Position numbers and translations under genes: made by a program. From NCBI GenBank assembly GCA_030706635.1, contig JAUZOD010000001.1, positions 229,462 through 293,461 on the forward strand: a stretch of DNA of 64,000 nt. Reading direction: 5' to 3'. Source of the DNA: Bacteroidota bacterium. Lineage in GTDB: Bacteria; Bacteroidota; Bacteroidia; Chitinophagales; Chitinophagaceae. Position 1 is the stretch's first letter, and each line of letters starts with the position of its first letter. The notes under the pieces are model-generated. The model did not search any database. It saw only the letters and a program-made list of their open reading frames with translations, and was not told where the DNA came from. Below, piece by piece: positions 9,142 through 16,502 of this stretch.

Positions 9142-9711
9142 ATGCCATTTACAGCAACCCCATTACCCGGCGTGTTTATTTTTGAACCAGTAGTGTATCC
9201 GGATGACCGCGGATATTTTTTCGAATCGTATAACAAACGGCTGTTTCAGGCGAATAACATCCTGGAAGAATTTGTGCAGGACAACCAATCTTTTTCCTGT
9301 TATGGCGTCATCCGGGGTTTGCATTTTCAGCTTGAGCCGCATGCGCAATCCAAACTCGTGCGGGTATTGCAGGGAAGCATCCTGGACGTGGTGCTGGATC
9401 TGCGCGCCGGATCGCCCGGTTTCGGAAAAACCTTCAGCGTCGAACTTTCGGCAGCTAACAAAAAGCAGATCTTTATTCCCAAAGGATTCGCCCACGGGTT
9501 TTCCGTGTTGAGTGAGACCACCGAAATTTCTTATAAGTGCGACCAGTTCTACAATAAACAAAGTGAGAGTGGGGTGCGGTTCAATGATCCGCAATTGAAT
9601 ATTGACTGGAAAGTGCCGGCCGGCAAGGCCCTGGTATCGGTGAAGGATACGACATTGCCCTTATTTGATCCGCGCTTCGCGCATTTTAAATTCAACTTAC
9701 GGGATGCCTAA
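9142..9711 (+). CDS. rfbC: dTDP-4-dehydrorhamnose 3,5-epimerase
   Basis: This 189-residue cupin-type epimerase forms dTDP-4-keto-L-rhamnose. Catalytic H61 is in GVIRGLHFQ, K71 is in AQSKLVRV, and Y131 is in the EISYKCD segment that acts as acid. The DVVLDLR and IPKGFAHGF motifs are clear. It overlaps the start of rfbD by 8 bases. The length and residues are canonical. Confidence 0.95.
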   Translation: MPFTATPLPGVFIFEPVVYPDDRGYFFESYNKRLFQANNILEEFVQDNQSFSCYGVIRGLHFQLEPHAQSKLVRVLQGSILDVVLDLRAGSPGFGKTFSVELSAANKKQIFIPKGFAHGFSVLSETTEISYKCDQFYNKQSESGVRFNDPQLNIDWKVPAGKALVSVKDTTLPLFDPRFAHFKFNLRDA

Positions 9712-10585
9712 GCAGAAATCATATGCTGTAGCGGTCACCGGCATGAACGGACAGCTGGGCAGAGAACTGGCGTTGCTGGCGCCGGAGCATCCGCAGTTCC
9801 GGTTCCAATTTCTATCGAGGGAAAACTTTCCGCTGGATGATGCGGAAAAAATGGGCGCTTATCTGAAAAACAATCCAACGGATTATCTGATCAACTGCGC
9901 CGCATATACTGCGGTAGACAAAGCCGAATCTGAAAAGGAGAAAGCCTTTCAGATCAATGGAGAAGCAGCCGGCATCCTGGCGGACTATTTATCCCGACAG
10001 GGGGGAAGGCTGATCCAAATCTCCACCGACTATGTATTTGACGGGCAATCTTCCAAACCCCTGGATGAAACGGCGCCCACCCGTCCGCTGAATATTTACG
10101 GAGCCTCCAAATTGCGGGGAGAACAACTGGCCATGGCAAATAACTTGCAGACGCTGGTGATCCGCACCTCCTGGTTATATTCTTCCTTCGGCAATAATTT
10201 TGTAAAAACGATGCTGCGGCTGATGAAAACGCAGGCTGAGGTCCGGGTGGTAAGCGATCAGTTAGGATCACCCACTTACGCAGCAGACCTGGCAGCCGCC
10301 ATCCTTAAAATCTTATCTGCCGGAAAATTTATTCCCGGTATTTATCATTACAGCAACGAGGGGGAGACCAGCTGGTATGCTTTTGCGGAAGAGATCAAGA
10401 AAATAACCGGAAGCAGCTGTACCGTTTCTCCGGTAGCCAGTTCCGGTTATGCCACGGCCGCCAAAAGGCCGGCCTATTCCTTACTGGATAAATCGAAGAT
10501 AAAACGCGACTACCAAGTCAGTATTCCGGATTGGAAAACCAGTCTGGCAGTTTGTCTCAATATCCTGTTGAGATCTGAAGTGTAA
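9704..10585 (+). CDS. rfbD: dTDP-4-dehydrorhamnose reductase
   Basis: RfbD reduces dTDP-4-keto-L-rhamnose to dTDP-L-rhamnose with NAD(P)H. The 293-residue SDR has VTGMNGQLGREL (11-22), NCAAYTAVDKAE (64-75), STDYVFDG (107-114), and Y132/K136 in IYGASKLRGE. The start at 9704 (MPKQKS) is preferred over 9665 because it places the Rossmann strand at the usual distance and keeps the overlap with rfbC at only 8 bases. This is the last gene of the plus-strand operon. Confidence 0.94.
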   Translation: MPKQKSYAVAVTGMNGQLGRELALLAPEHPQFRFQFLSRENFPLDDAEKMGAYLKNNPTDYLINCAAYTAVDKAESEKEKAFQINGEAAGILADYLSRQGGRLIQISTDYVFDGQSSKPLDETAPTRPLNIYGASKLRGEQLAMANNLQTLVIRTSWLYSSFGNNFVKTMLRLMKTQAEVRVVSDQLGSPTYAADLAAAILKILSAGKFIPGIYHYSNEGETSWYAFAEEIKKITGSSCTVSPVASSGYATAAKRPAYSLLDKSKIKRDYQVSIPDWKTSLAVCLNILLRSEV

Positions 10586-10597
10586 AAAAACCTTATA

Positions 10598-10616
10598 GGC
10601 TAAATTTTATTTGGCC
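10598..10616 (-). terminator. Possible hairpin terminator between convergent genes
   Basis: The 19 bases form an 8-bp stem (one G-T pair) with a TTT loop. On the minus strand a seven-T run follows a few bases after the stem. It overlaps the stop codon of the 10607 gene and lies in the 21-base gap to rfbD, so it may serve both. The stem is AT-rich, so its strength is uncertain. Confidence 0.35.
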
Positions 10617-10858
10617 AGTTTGGCCTGTTTCAGGTTATTATCGTGGTTGAGTCCGATCACCGGGGTATCGCTGACCCCATATAATAATTCTTCGTTCAGG
10701 TCGAGCACATCCTTTTGCAAACCATAAACTTCGCGTGTTAGTTTCTTAACTTTCTTGTTGCCCATCAGATAACCAATTCCGAAAATAAAAAGTCCGGCAA
10801 TCGACACCTCCAGCATATTCAGCTGAATGGCGCGGAGTAAATCAATAATGGCTTCCAT
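10607..10858 (-). CDS. Small single-span membrane protein
   Basis: This 83-residue protein has one transmembrane helix (about 17-33, LEVSIAGLFIFGIGYLMG). A basic stretch (NKKVKKLTREV) and a short helical, possibly coiled-coil segment (about 40-60) follow on the presumed cytoplasmic side. It has no recognised domain and no cysteine or catalytic motif. It stands alone and converges on rfbD. The ORF is credible from its composition and clear amphipathic layout, but its function is unknown. Confidence 0.6.
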   Translation of the reverse strand: MEAIIDLLRAIQLNMLEVSIAGLFIFGIGYLMGNKKVKKLTREVYGLQKDVLDLNEELLYGVSDTPVIGLNHDNNLKQAKLAK

Positions 10859-11090
10859 AGTTTTAGTTTTTATAGGAGTGGATTAAGCGCATTTAAAAGT
10901 AGCCCTTCAGGAGCATAAGTACAACGTAGAAACACTTTTGTTTAGTATACGTAATAATACGAGGGATACTTTGCTTCATAAACGGCGGACAATATGATTG
11001 GCGGAATATTCATCTATCCGAGTCAATGATTAACTCGCTATATATCAATATATAATGTCGCTCTCTGATCATTGCAGTATCTGTTCATGC

Positions 11091-11678
11091 TCATAACGGG
11101 ATTCCGTCAATTCTATAAAGGTTAAGGGGAATCTGATTTAACTGTACCTCCGCGCAAAATTGAAATCCGGCCTCAGGCACCGGGGTGTTATAGTCGGATT
11201 CCCGGCCATCTACCATGATATATAAGGATCCGGGACCGGGAAAAGAGTAATAGAATGAAACAAAAAATCTCAGCACATCTGCAAATCCCTGGTTTTGACG
11301 GTTCCGGTAATCAAGTATATAATCTAAAAGATAGTCATCTGCTGAGGTATGAAAGGACAGGTGCATTTCGTCATGCTGAGTGGGCGTAATATCCAGCTGA
11401 CACACGGGTCTTCCATTCTTTTCAATCAGGAAGGATTGACTTTCTGAAGACTCCAACAGCATTTTGTAACGCCGAATCAACGGATGCTGGAAAGCTTTAT
11501 CCACGTATATGCCCATTCTTTTGGCTCCGTCGATCCAGTCATAGAGTATATTAAGGTCATTCAGGAGGCAAAGCGGACGAATGGTAAATAAAGAGGAGTC
11601 GTCGGACCACCAGGAAAACCAGGCAGGTTCTTTGATAAAAGGATCTACAGGCCGAAATATCTCTTCACGGAACGCCAT
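11091..11678 (-). CDS. GNAT-type acyltransferase, siderophore-biosynthesis-like (IucB/Acetyltransf_8)
   Basis: The 195-residue protein has the layout of the AcsD/IucB-type N-acyltransferases: LYDWIDGAKRMGI, then FQHPLIRRYKMLLESSESQSFLI, a strand with GRPVCQLDI, and a C-terminal LYIMVDGRESDYNTPVPEAGF, which resembles the acetyl-CoA-site helix and final strands. Such enzymes acylate N-hydroxylysine or similar amines. No siderophore synthetase or hydroxylase lies nearby, so it is an orphan. It shares a 70-base divergent promoter region with an AraC regulator (11749), which may control it. The fold assignment is moderate and the substrate unknown. Confidence 0.5.
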   Translation of the reverse strand: MAFREEIFRPVDPFIKEPAWFSWWSDDSSLFTIRPLCLLNDLNILYDWIDGAKRMGIYVDKAFQHPLIRRYKMLLESSESQSFLIEKNGRPVCQLDITPTQHDEMHLSFHTSADDYLLDYILDYRNRQNQGFADVLRFFVSFYYSFPGPGSLYIMVDGRESDYNTPVPEAGFQFCAEVQLNQIPLNLYRIDGIPL

Positions 11679-11748
11679 GTTTAGAGGGGATCATCTGAAA
11701 GTTCATTTATTTTAACGGGTAAAATTTATATTTAAGGGAGAATAAGAT

Positions 11749-12618
11749 TTGAATTTGAACCATACTTCACATCATAAGGTCCTGATCTTTGGCAAACGCA
11801 AGATGGGGTTTATACCCTTACAAAGTGCAGAAAATCACCCATTCTTTCTTATATCTCCATTCGATTTTGCCCGGATCAAAGAAAAAAAACTTGTTCGGAA
11901 TTTATTTCCGGAATATCACCTATGGGATTTCATTTTGAATAAGGACTGTTATACAAGCTCCGGAGTCATAAGGGAAAATACCTATATCCACTATTCCCCC
12001 GGCGAGCAAATGGCTGAAATTGAAATAGATAAAAACAGTGGTCTCCTCGTCATCTCAATCGTCGTAGGTCCCGGACTTATGCCCATTGGGGGCGCTCCGG
12101 TAAAACCGGGAGGAACTATAAGCGGGGCCATGATGAGGATACTTTTAGAAATGGCCAATGAAAATCAAAAAGGTCAACCATCGGATCCGGCGCGGTTTTT
12201 TGCCCTAAAGTTGCTTCTAGCCCTCGCAACTCAACCGAAAGATGCACATAAAGCGTGCGCCCTATCCTTTTCAGATGCACGAAAAGTGCACGACATCATG
12301 GAGAGAGTAAAAATGCCGAAAGAGAAAGACAGGAGTTATATAAGGCTGTCGGATAGTTCGCATTTGAGTCTTCATTTGCTCAAATTGGGTTGCCGGGAAT
12401 TATACGGGACAACCATCCCACAGATAGAGTTCCGGCTAACTATGGAAAAATCCATGCGACTACTGTTGTCCGGGACCTTTTCCCTGCAGCAGATAAGTCA
12501 AATGGCGGGCTACGGGAGCCGATCCAACTTCATAACGGCATTTAAAAGAAATTTCGGCATTACACCGTATCAGCTACGCGATTCGTTTAGACCGAAAACG
12601 AGAAGGCGAAATACCTAG
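11749..12618 (+). CDS. AraC-family transcriptional regulator (1 of 3)
   Basis: The 289-residue protein has a C-terminal double helix-turn-helix (about 215-285), with the second HTH and signature tail FSLQQISQMAGYGSRSNFITAFKRNFGITPYQL. The N-terminal about 190 residues are not a recognisable cupin and differ from the other two AraC proteins here. The proposed start is TTG at 11749, with AAGGGAG at 11734-11740 eight bases upstream as ribosome binding site. An ATG at 11803 is the alternative. It is divergent from the acyltransferase gene. Its 3' end overlaps the convergent AraC gene by 45 bases. Confidence 0.82.
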   Translation: MNLNHTSHHKVLIFGKRKMGFIPLQSAENHPFFLISPFDFARIKEKKLVRNLFPEYHLWDFILNKDCYTSSGVIRENTYIHYSPGEQMAEIEIDKNSGLLVISIVVGPGLMPIGGAPVKPGGTISGAMMRILLEMANENQKGQPSDPARFFALKLLLALATQPKDAHKACALSFSDARKVHDIMERVKMPKEKDRSYIRLSDSSHLSLHLLKLGCRELYGTTIPQIEFRLTMEKSMRLLLSGTFSLQQISQMAGYGSRSNFITAFKRNFGITPYQLRDSFRPKTRRRNT

Positions 12619-13476
12619 TTGCTTTTTAAATGATTTGGAAAAATGAGCGATATTCGAAAACCCGACCTCGCCGGATATACCATTTAATGACATACCGGTC
12701 GTATCAAGTAATTGCATTGCCAATTGTATTCGTGCCCGCATAATAAACCTGAATATTGTTAATCCGTATATCCTTTTAAATTCGATTTTTAACCGGTATT
12801 CATTGATTCCTGCCCGGATTGACAGGTTTTTAAAGGTAAAGCGGCCGGCCAGGTTTCTTAATATATATTCCCCAAGGTCGTAAATCCGGTCCTGATCGTA
12901 AGCAGGTGTACTTTCATGTTGGGTAACAATCTTGTACCAGGTAATTTGTTTCAGATATGAAAGCAACAGATATTCCATTCTGGCCTCTAATAACCGGGTG
13001 TCTGGTTTTGAATAGGCAACTTCCTCCAGTATTTCCTCGACCAGCCTCTGGATCTCTGGCCCGGCCGAAATCGCCAATTCTGTTAAGCAGCCATCTTTCC
13101 GCTCTGTAACTAATTGCATGAAATTCTTCAATATATAAAACGACGACTCAAATAAATGAAGCCGGTCCGGAGAAATGTAAAGACTCAGCAACTCATAATG
13201 CCCCGCAGTCGGCAGGTGAACCTTATAGTCAATGCCGGATTCGTAAAAGAGTTGACAGCAGTATTGAGGCAACAAACAGTTCCGGACAAAAAAAGCCTTT
13301 CTGAGCGCAAAAACCAAACGGGCATAGCCGGGATAACCACTCAGCAAAAAATCCGATGCAGATTGAACGTCAAACTCAGAAATAACCAGGGCAAACCCGG
13401 GACCTGCCGGCGGCGCACGCAGATCAATCCTGAATGAGTCCCCCTCACTGACTAAGTATCCTTTGCTGGAACGCAT
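12574..13476 (-). CDS. AraC-family transcriptional regulator (2 of 3)
   Basis: The 300-residue protein ends with an AraC DNA-binding domain: FTFKNLSIRAGINEYRLKIEFKRIYG (first HTH) and MSLNGISGEVGFSNIAHFSKSFKKQLGISPSRF (second HTH). The N-terminal about 190 residues can be aligned by eye with those of the 13573 regulator (GYPGYARLVFALRKAFFVR against MYPGLVISVFGKSCYVK), so the two look like paralogues in the PchR-like style, with a ligand domain of unknown specificity. The two genes are divergent, 96 bases apart. Confidence 0.85.
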   Translation of the reverse strand: MRSSKGYLVSEGDSFRIDLRAPPAGPGFALVISEFDVQSASDFLLSGYPGYARLVFALRKAFFVRNCLLPQYCCQLFYESGIDYKVHLPTAGHYELLSLYISPDRLHLFESSFYILKNFMQLVTERKDGCLTELAISAGPEIQRLVEEILEEVAYSKPDTRLLEARMEYLLLSYLKQITWYKIVTQHESTPAYDQDRIYDLGEYILRNLAGRFTFKNLSIRAGINEYRLKIEFKRIYGLTIFRFIMRARIQLAMQLLDTTGMSLNGISGEVGFSNIAHFSKSFKKQLGISPSRFRSKRIA

Positions 13477-13572
13477 AAGTAAGGTTTACTGAATTTACAC
13501 AAAAATTCAAATTATTTACTCCGTAATTGACAATACTAAAATCGAAGGCAGCGCTAGCTTTGAGAAAAGCCC

Positions 13573-14502
13573 ATGCTTCCAGTATTAACCTCCGGAATAT
13601 CCGGAAATATTGCTTTATGCCCGGACAAAAATCCCGGATTTCCCGTATTAGCGGGCTGGGATTATTACACCGGCGGAAATAATTATCCGGTGAAGCTTCA
13701 GCTCTGTTCAAATAATTTTATACAGGTCGAGTTATATGCAATACATCCAAAACGCAGTGAGCAAATCCGTTTCTCAGACATTATGTATCCGGGTCTGGTC
13801 ATTTCCGTTTTTGGCAAAAGTTGCTATGTAAAATACAGTTCCCGCGAGAAATTACTATTCCATGACCGAAGCTGCCACCTCGTTCGCAATGCCCCAGATG
13901 ACTATTTCGTGGAATTTCCGGTTGACGGGCAATATTTGATCTCTTTCATCCGGTATGCAAATGATTTCGCCTTATCACTGGATACAAAGTTATTTGGCAT
14001 GACAGTTCGCCGTCCTGTAATCCTCAACAGAGAAGGAATGGAACTACTTTCTGCGTTGCACTTTGATCCGCAATATATCGATATGTCCGATTTCATTCGG
14101 GAGGAAATCCTGCGGTTTCTAATCACCTGGTATTTCAACCGGGCTACCGCTGGATTCCTTCAACCGTCACATATAAGCCCGGAAGAAGCCGAAACGTTTT
14201 ATGACGAGAAAAACATCCTGCTGGAATCAGCTAATCATCGTTTACCCGTTCAGGAACTCCTCAGATCAGCCGGTATCCGGAATATTTATCTGTTTCGGAA
14301 GAGATTAAGACAATTTTACGGCCTAAATATCAGGGCGTTTCTCACAGAGGCAAAACTTCTGAAAGCCGTAACCTTACTAAAAGATCAGGAATTTTCGATC
14401 AAACAAATTGCCTCCATGGCGGGATTTGTGAATGTCTCCTACTTTACCCGTGTTTTCACCCTGTATTTTCATGAACCGCCCGGCAAATTCCAGAAATCAT
14501 AA
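13573..14502 (+). CDS. AraC-family transcriptional regulator (3 of 3), next to the redox cluster
   Basis: The 309-residue protein has a C-terminal AraC domain (RLPVQELLRSAGIRNIYLFRKR... FSIKQIASMAGFVNVSYFTRVFTLYFHEPPGKF). Its N-terminal half has the same layout as the 12574 protein. A TAGCTTTG (-7-like) lies at 13555-13562, only 10 bases before the ATG, so the transcript may be nearly leaderless; the -33 element is poor. It reads toward the MauE-like gene, which starts 112 bases downstream, so it is the natural candidate for its local regulator. Confidence 0.85.
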   Translation: MLPVLTSGISGNIALCPDKNPGFPVLAGWDYYTGGNNYPVKLQLCSNNFIQVELYAIHPKRSEQIRFSDIMYPGLVISVFGKSCYVKYSSREKLLFHDRSCHLVRNAPDDYFVEFPVDGQYLISFIRYANDFALSLDTKLFGMTVRRPVILNREGMELLSALHFDPQYIDMSDFIREEILRFLITWYFNRATAGFLQPSHISPEEAETFYDEKNILLESANHRLPVQELLRSAGIRNIYLFRKRLRQFYGLNIRAFLTEAKLLKAVTLLKDQEFSIKQIASMAGFVNVSYFTRVFTLYFHEPPGKFQKS

Positions 14503-14590
14503 TACCGGAAAAGACAAAGAATAGTTTAATACAGACAAAAGATAGAAGCATCAGAATTAGGAACCGGCAGACCGATTTACGGACCTTTCC

Positions 14591-14605
14591 ATTCGTTAAA
14601 CGAAT
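14591..14605. promoter_or_regulatory. Perfect dyad upstream of the MauE-like gene
   Basis: ATTCGTT-A-AACGAAT is a perfect 7+7 inverted repeat with a one-base centre, ending 9 bases before the ATG at 14615. It could be an operator for one of the adjacent regulators. AraC proteins more often use direct repeats, so another regulator or a short RNA hairpin at the ribosome binding site is possible. Confidence 0.4.
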
Positions 14606-14614
14606 ATAAAAATC

Positions 14615-15052
14615 ATGATGAAGATAAAAGCCATAGCCATTGAAATCATTTCTACCTTATTCGTGATCCTTTTTATTTACGCCGCAGCAAGCAAATTGAT
14701 GGACATCCAGAAGTTCCGGGTCCAGATTGGACAATCGCCTTTACTGACCCGTTATGTTGGCCTGATAATCTATGGAATCCCGGCCCTGGAAATCCTCATA
14801 TCGTCAATGATTATCTATCCGGCGTTGAGAAAAACCGGCCTTTACGCCTCGTTTACACTAATGACCGCTTTTACGCTTTACATCGTCGCCCTGCTGCATT
14901 ATGACTCGCATGTGCCCTGCTCATGCGGCGGCATTTTGCAAAAAATGTCCTGGAACACCCACATCTGGTTCAATACAGTATTTATCATTCTGTCAGTAGC
15001 CGGAATCCTCCTGGAGGAGCAGAAGGAACAACATTTTGTTGCAATAAAATAA
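14615..15052 (+). CDS. MauE/DoxX-like redox-associated membrane protein
   Basis: The 145-residue protein has four predicted transmembrane helices. It carries a CSCGG motif at 102-106 (HVPCSCGGILQKMSW), the conserved cysteine pair of Bacteroidota MauE-like proteins. MauE belongs to a superfamily with DoxX and is linked to disulfide handling of periplasmic proteins, as in methylamine dehydrogenase maturation. The start is an ATGATG pair; either Met is possible. It is followed after 88 bases by the secreted cysteine protein and is flanked by an AraC gene. The redox role here is inferred from family and neighbours. Confidence 0.8.
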   Translation: MMKIKAIAIEIISTLFVILFIYAAASKLMDIQKFRVQIGQSPLLTRYVGLIIYGIPALEILISSMIIYPALRKTGLYASFTLMTAFTLYIVALLHYDSHVPCSCGGILQKMSWNTHIWFNTVFIILSVAGILLEEQKEQHFVAIK

Positions 15053-15108
15053 GGGTAAGCCGAAAACCTTAAATAGAGTAGGCAGTATTCCTCACATAAA
15101 GTTTTTTA

Positions 15109-15132
15109 CCGCTTTTTAAAATATAAAAGCGG
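15109..15132 (+). promoter_or_regulatory. 5' leader hairpin before the DUF6520-like gene
   Basis: CCGCTTTT at 15109-15116 and AAAAGCGG at 15125-15132 form a perfect 8-bp stem with an 8-base AT-rich loop, ending 8 bases before the ATG. If transcribed, it would stabilise or regulate the leader of the small protein mRNA. No T run follows, so it is not a typical terminator. Confidence 0.4.
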
Positions 15133-15140
15133 AACATTCC

Positions 15141-15365
15141 ATGAAAAAAATAAAAATCGGACTTACCGCATCGGCAATCGTCTTTGCATTGATTGGTGCC
15201 TTCGCCTTTAAAACACCTAAAGAACTGCTTTCAGATGGTTATCAAGGCACACCATGCGTCCAAGTGACGACATGCGGGGCAGGGAGTTTCACCTGTAAGT
15301 TTAATGGCCAAACGGCTTTTACTACTAGCTCCTGCATAACTGCAGCTAAGCAGGAAAACCCTTAA
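15141..15365 (+). CDS. Small secreted four-cysteine protein (DUF6520-like)
   Basis: The 74-residue protein starts with a lysine-rich n-region and a hydrophobic signal (about 7-22, ending AFAFK). The short mature part has four cysteines, C39, C45, C52 and C65, spaced 6, 7 and 13. This matches the small Bacteroidota family annotated as DUF6520, whose function is not known. It has its own strong terminator (15375-15403) and a leader hairpin, so it is likely made in larger amounts than its neighbours. The MauE-like protein upstream and the TlpA-like protein nearby suggest that the cysteines form disulfides or bind a ligand; this is inference. Confidence 0.75.
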   Translation: MKKIKIGLTASAIVFALIGAFAFKTPKELLSDGYQGTPCVQVTTCGAGSFTCKFNGQTAFTTSSCITAAKQENP

Positions 15366-15374
15366 GGTTTGATG

Positions 15375-15403
15375 AAAGGGGGCAAACAGATGCCCCTTTT
15401 TAA
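15375..15403 (+). terminator. Intrinsic terminator after the DUF6520-like gene
   Basis: AAAGGGGGC (15375-15383) pairs with GCCCCTTTT (15392-15400) over nine pairs, including one G-T, followed by a T run. It separates the small cysteine-protein gene from the 15435 gene, so readthrough would set the ratio between the two. Confidence 0.7.
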
Positions 15404-15434
15404 CTACAATTTAAATTAACTATAAAATATCCCG

Positions 15435-16502
15435 ATGTCCGTAGGGAATAAATTACTGATCTGTTTTGCATTTTCCGCTCTTCTGATTATTGGACTGGGA
15501 ATTGATGCTATTTATAACACACATTACCTCTCAGCGTTTAGACGGTTGTATCCTCCTCACACCCTGAATAACCCAAGCATCATTCAGCTTCCAAAGGAAA
15601 AGTTCTACATCGCAGGCTGCACATCTAAGTATATCTATCTCGGCAGTTATTCCTTACCCTTTCATTTATTGAGGATTGACTTTTCACTGAAGGATAGCCT
15701 ATCCATAAATTTGCCAATTCCAAAAGGAAACCGTTTGCATGGTAAAACAATAAAGCTACAATTAGACTCCCCCAATATTTATTTGGTGGATGAATCCAAT
15801 ACAACGATTCTTTCCTGCCCCATTTCCAATCCCGATAGCCTTCGTTACCTGCCAATCAAAATTCGGATTCCTTCGCTTGAATGCAAAGCAATAAGTGCCT
15901 GCAGTTTTATTGTCAGGAACGCGGACTCAAGCGCAAAATCTGCAGTTTTAACCAAACTCTCCTCCAATTCAATTCCGACGAAAGTAATGAGCAGGAATCT
16001 ATTGCAAAAACAGATTGATGGTATTTTTGATACCGACGGAATGTTGCATTTTGATCAGTCTCTAAATCAACTGGTCTACGTTTATTTCTACCGGAATCAA
16101 TACATCGTAATGGATACAAATCTCCGGGTTCAATGCCGGGGTAAAACATTGGATAGCAACAGTAAGGCAAAAATCAGTGTGACATATATCCCCTCAGACG
16201 ATGAAACAACAATGTCCATGCCGCCATTTTCAGTAAATAAATTGAGTGCTGTGGACGAGGACTATCTGTTTATTCAATCCGCCTTGATGGCTGTAAATGA
16301 AGACAAAAATGCGTTTCGGAACAACTCCGCTATGGACGTTTATAACCTGAAGAAGCAGCTCTATGAATTTAGCTTTTACCTTCCCAGCACAGCAAATAAC
16401 AAAATGCAGAGTTTTAAAGTTTCGCACCAGAAATTGATCGCCTTGCATGGGCCGTATTTGGAGGTGTACCAGATCAACCCTGGGTATTTAACCCGGCACT
16501 AA
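15435..16502 (+). CDS. Secreted or membrane-anchored unknown protein, possibly beta-propeller
   Basis: The 355-residue protein has an N-terminal hydrophobic segment (about 6-25, KLLICFAFSALLIIGLGI) that anchors it or serves as a signal. The remainder is rich in beta-strand patterns with repeated short hydrophobic blocks (KYIYLGSY, PNIYLVDES, QLVYVYFYRNQYIVMD, EDYLFIQSALM). This looks like a six- or seven-bladed propeller, but no blade signature is clear enough to name. Similar proteins of unknown function stand next to MauE-like and DUF6520-like genes in Bacteroidota. It ends in a 4-base convergent overlap with the TlpA-like gene. Confidence 0.7.
   Translation: MSVGNKLLICFAFSALLIIGLGIDAIYNTHYLSAFRRLYPPHTLNNPSIIQLPKEKFYIAGCTSKYIYLGSYSLPFHLLRIDFSLKDSLSINLPIPKGNRLHGKTIKLQLDSPNIYLVDESNTTILSCPISNPDSLRYLPIKIRIPSLECKAISACSFIVRNADSSAKSAVLTKLSSNSIPTKVMSRNLLQKQIDGIFDTDGMLHFDQSLNQLVYVYFYRNQYIVMDTNLRVQCRGKTLDSNSKAKISVTYIPSDDETTMSMPPFSVNKLSAVDEDYLFIQSALMAVNEDKNAFRNNSAMDVYNLKKQLYEFSFYLPSTANNKMQSFKVSHQKLIALHGPYLEVYQINPGYLTRH

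Noticed and set aside
8493..9236. 247-residue minus-strand ORF across rfbB and rfbC
   Set aside because: Both plus-strand genes are complete with catalytic residues; this frame is antisense noise.
13527..13562. Promoter TTG...TAGCTTTG before the third AraC gene
   Set aside because: The -7 element is good but the spacer is 25 bases, longer than the usual 19 to 21, so it is mentioned only in the gene entry.
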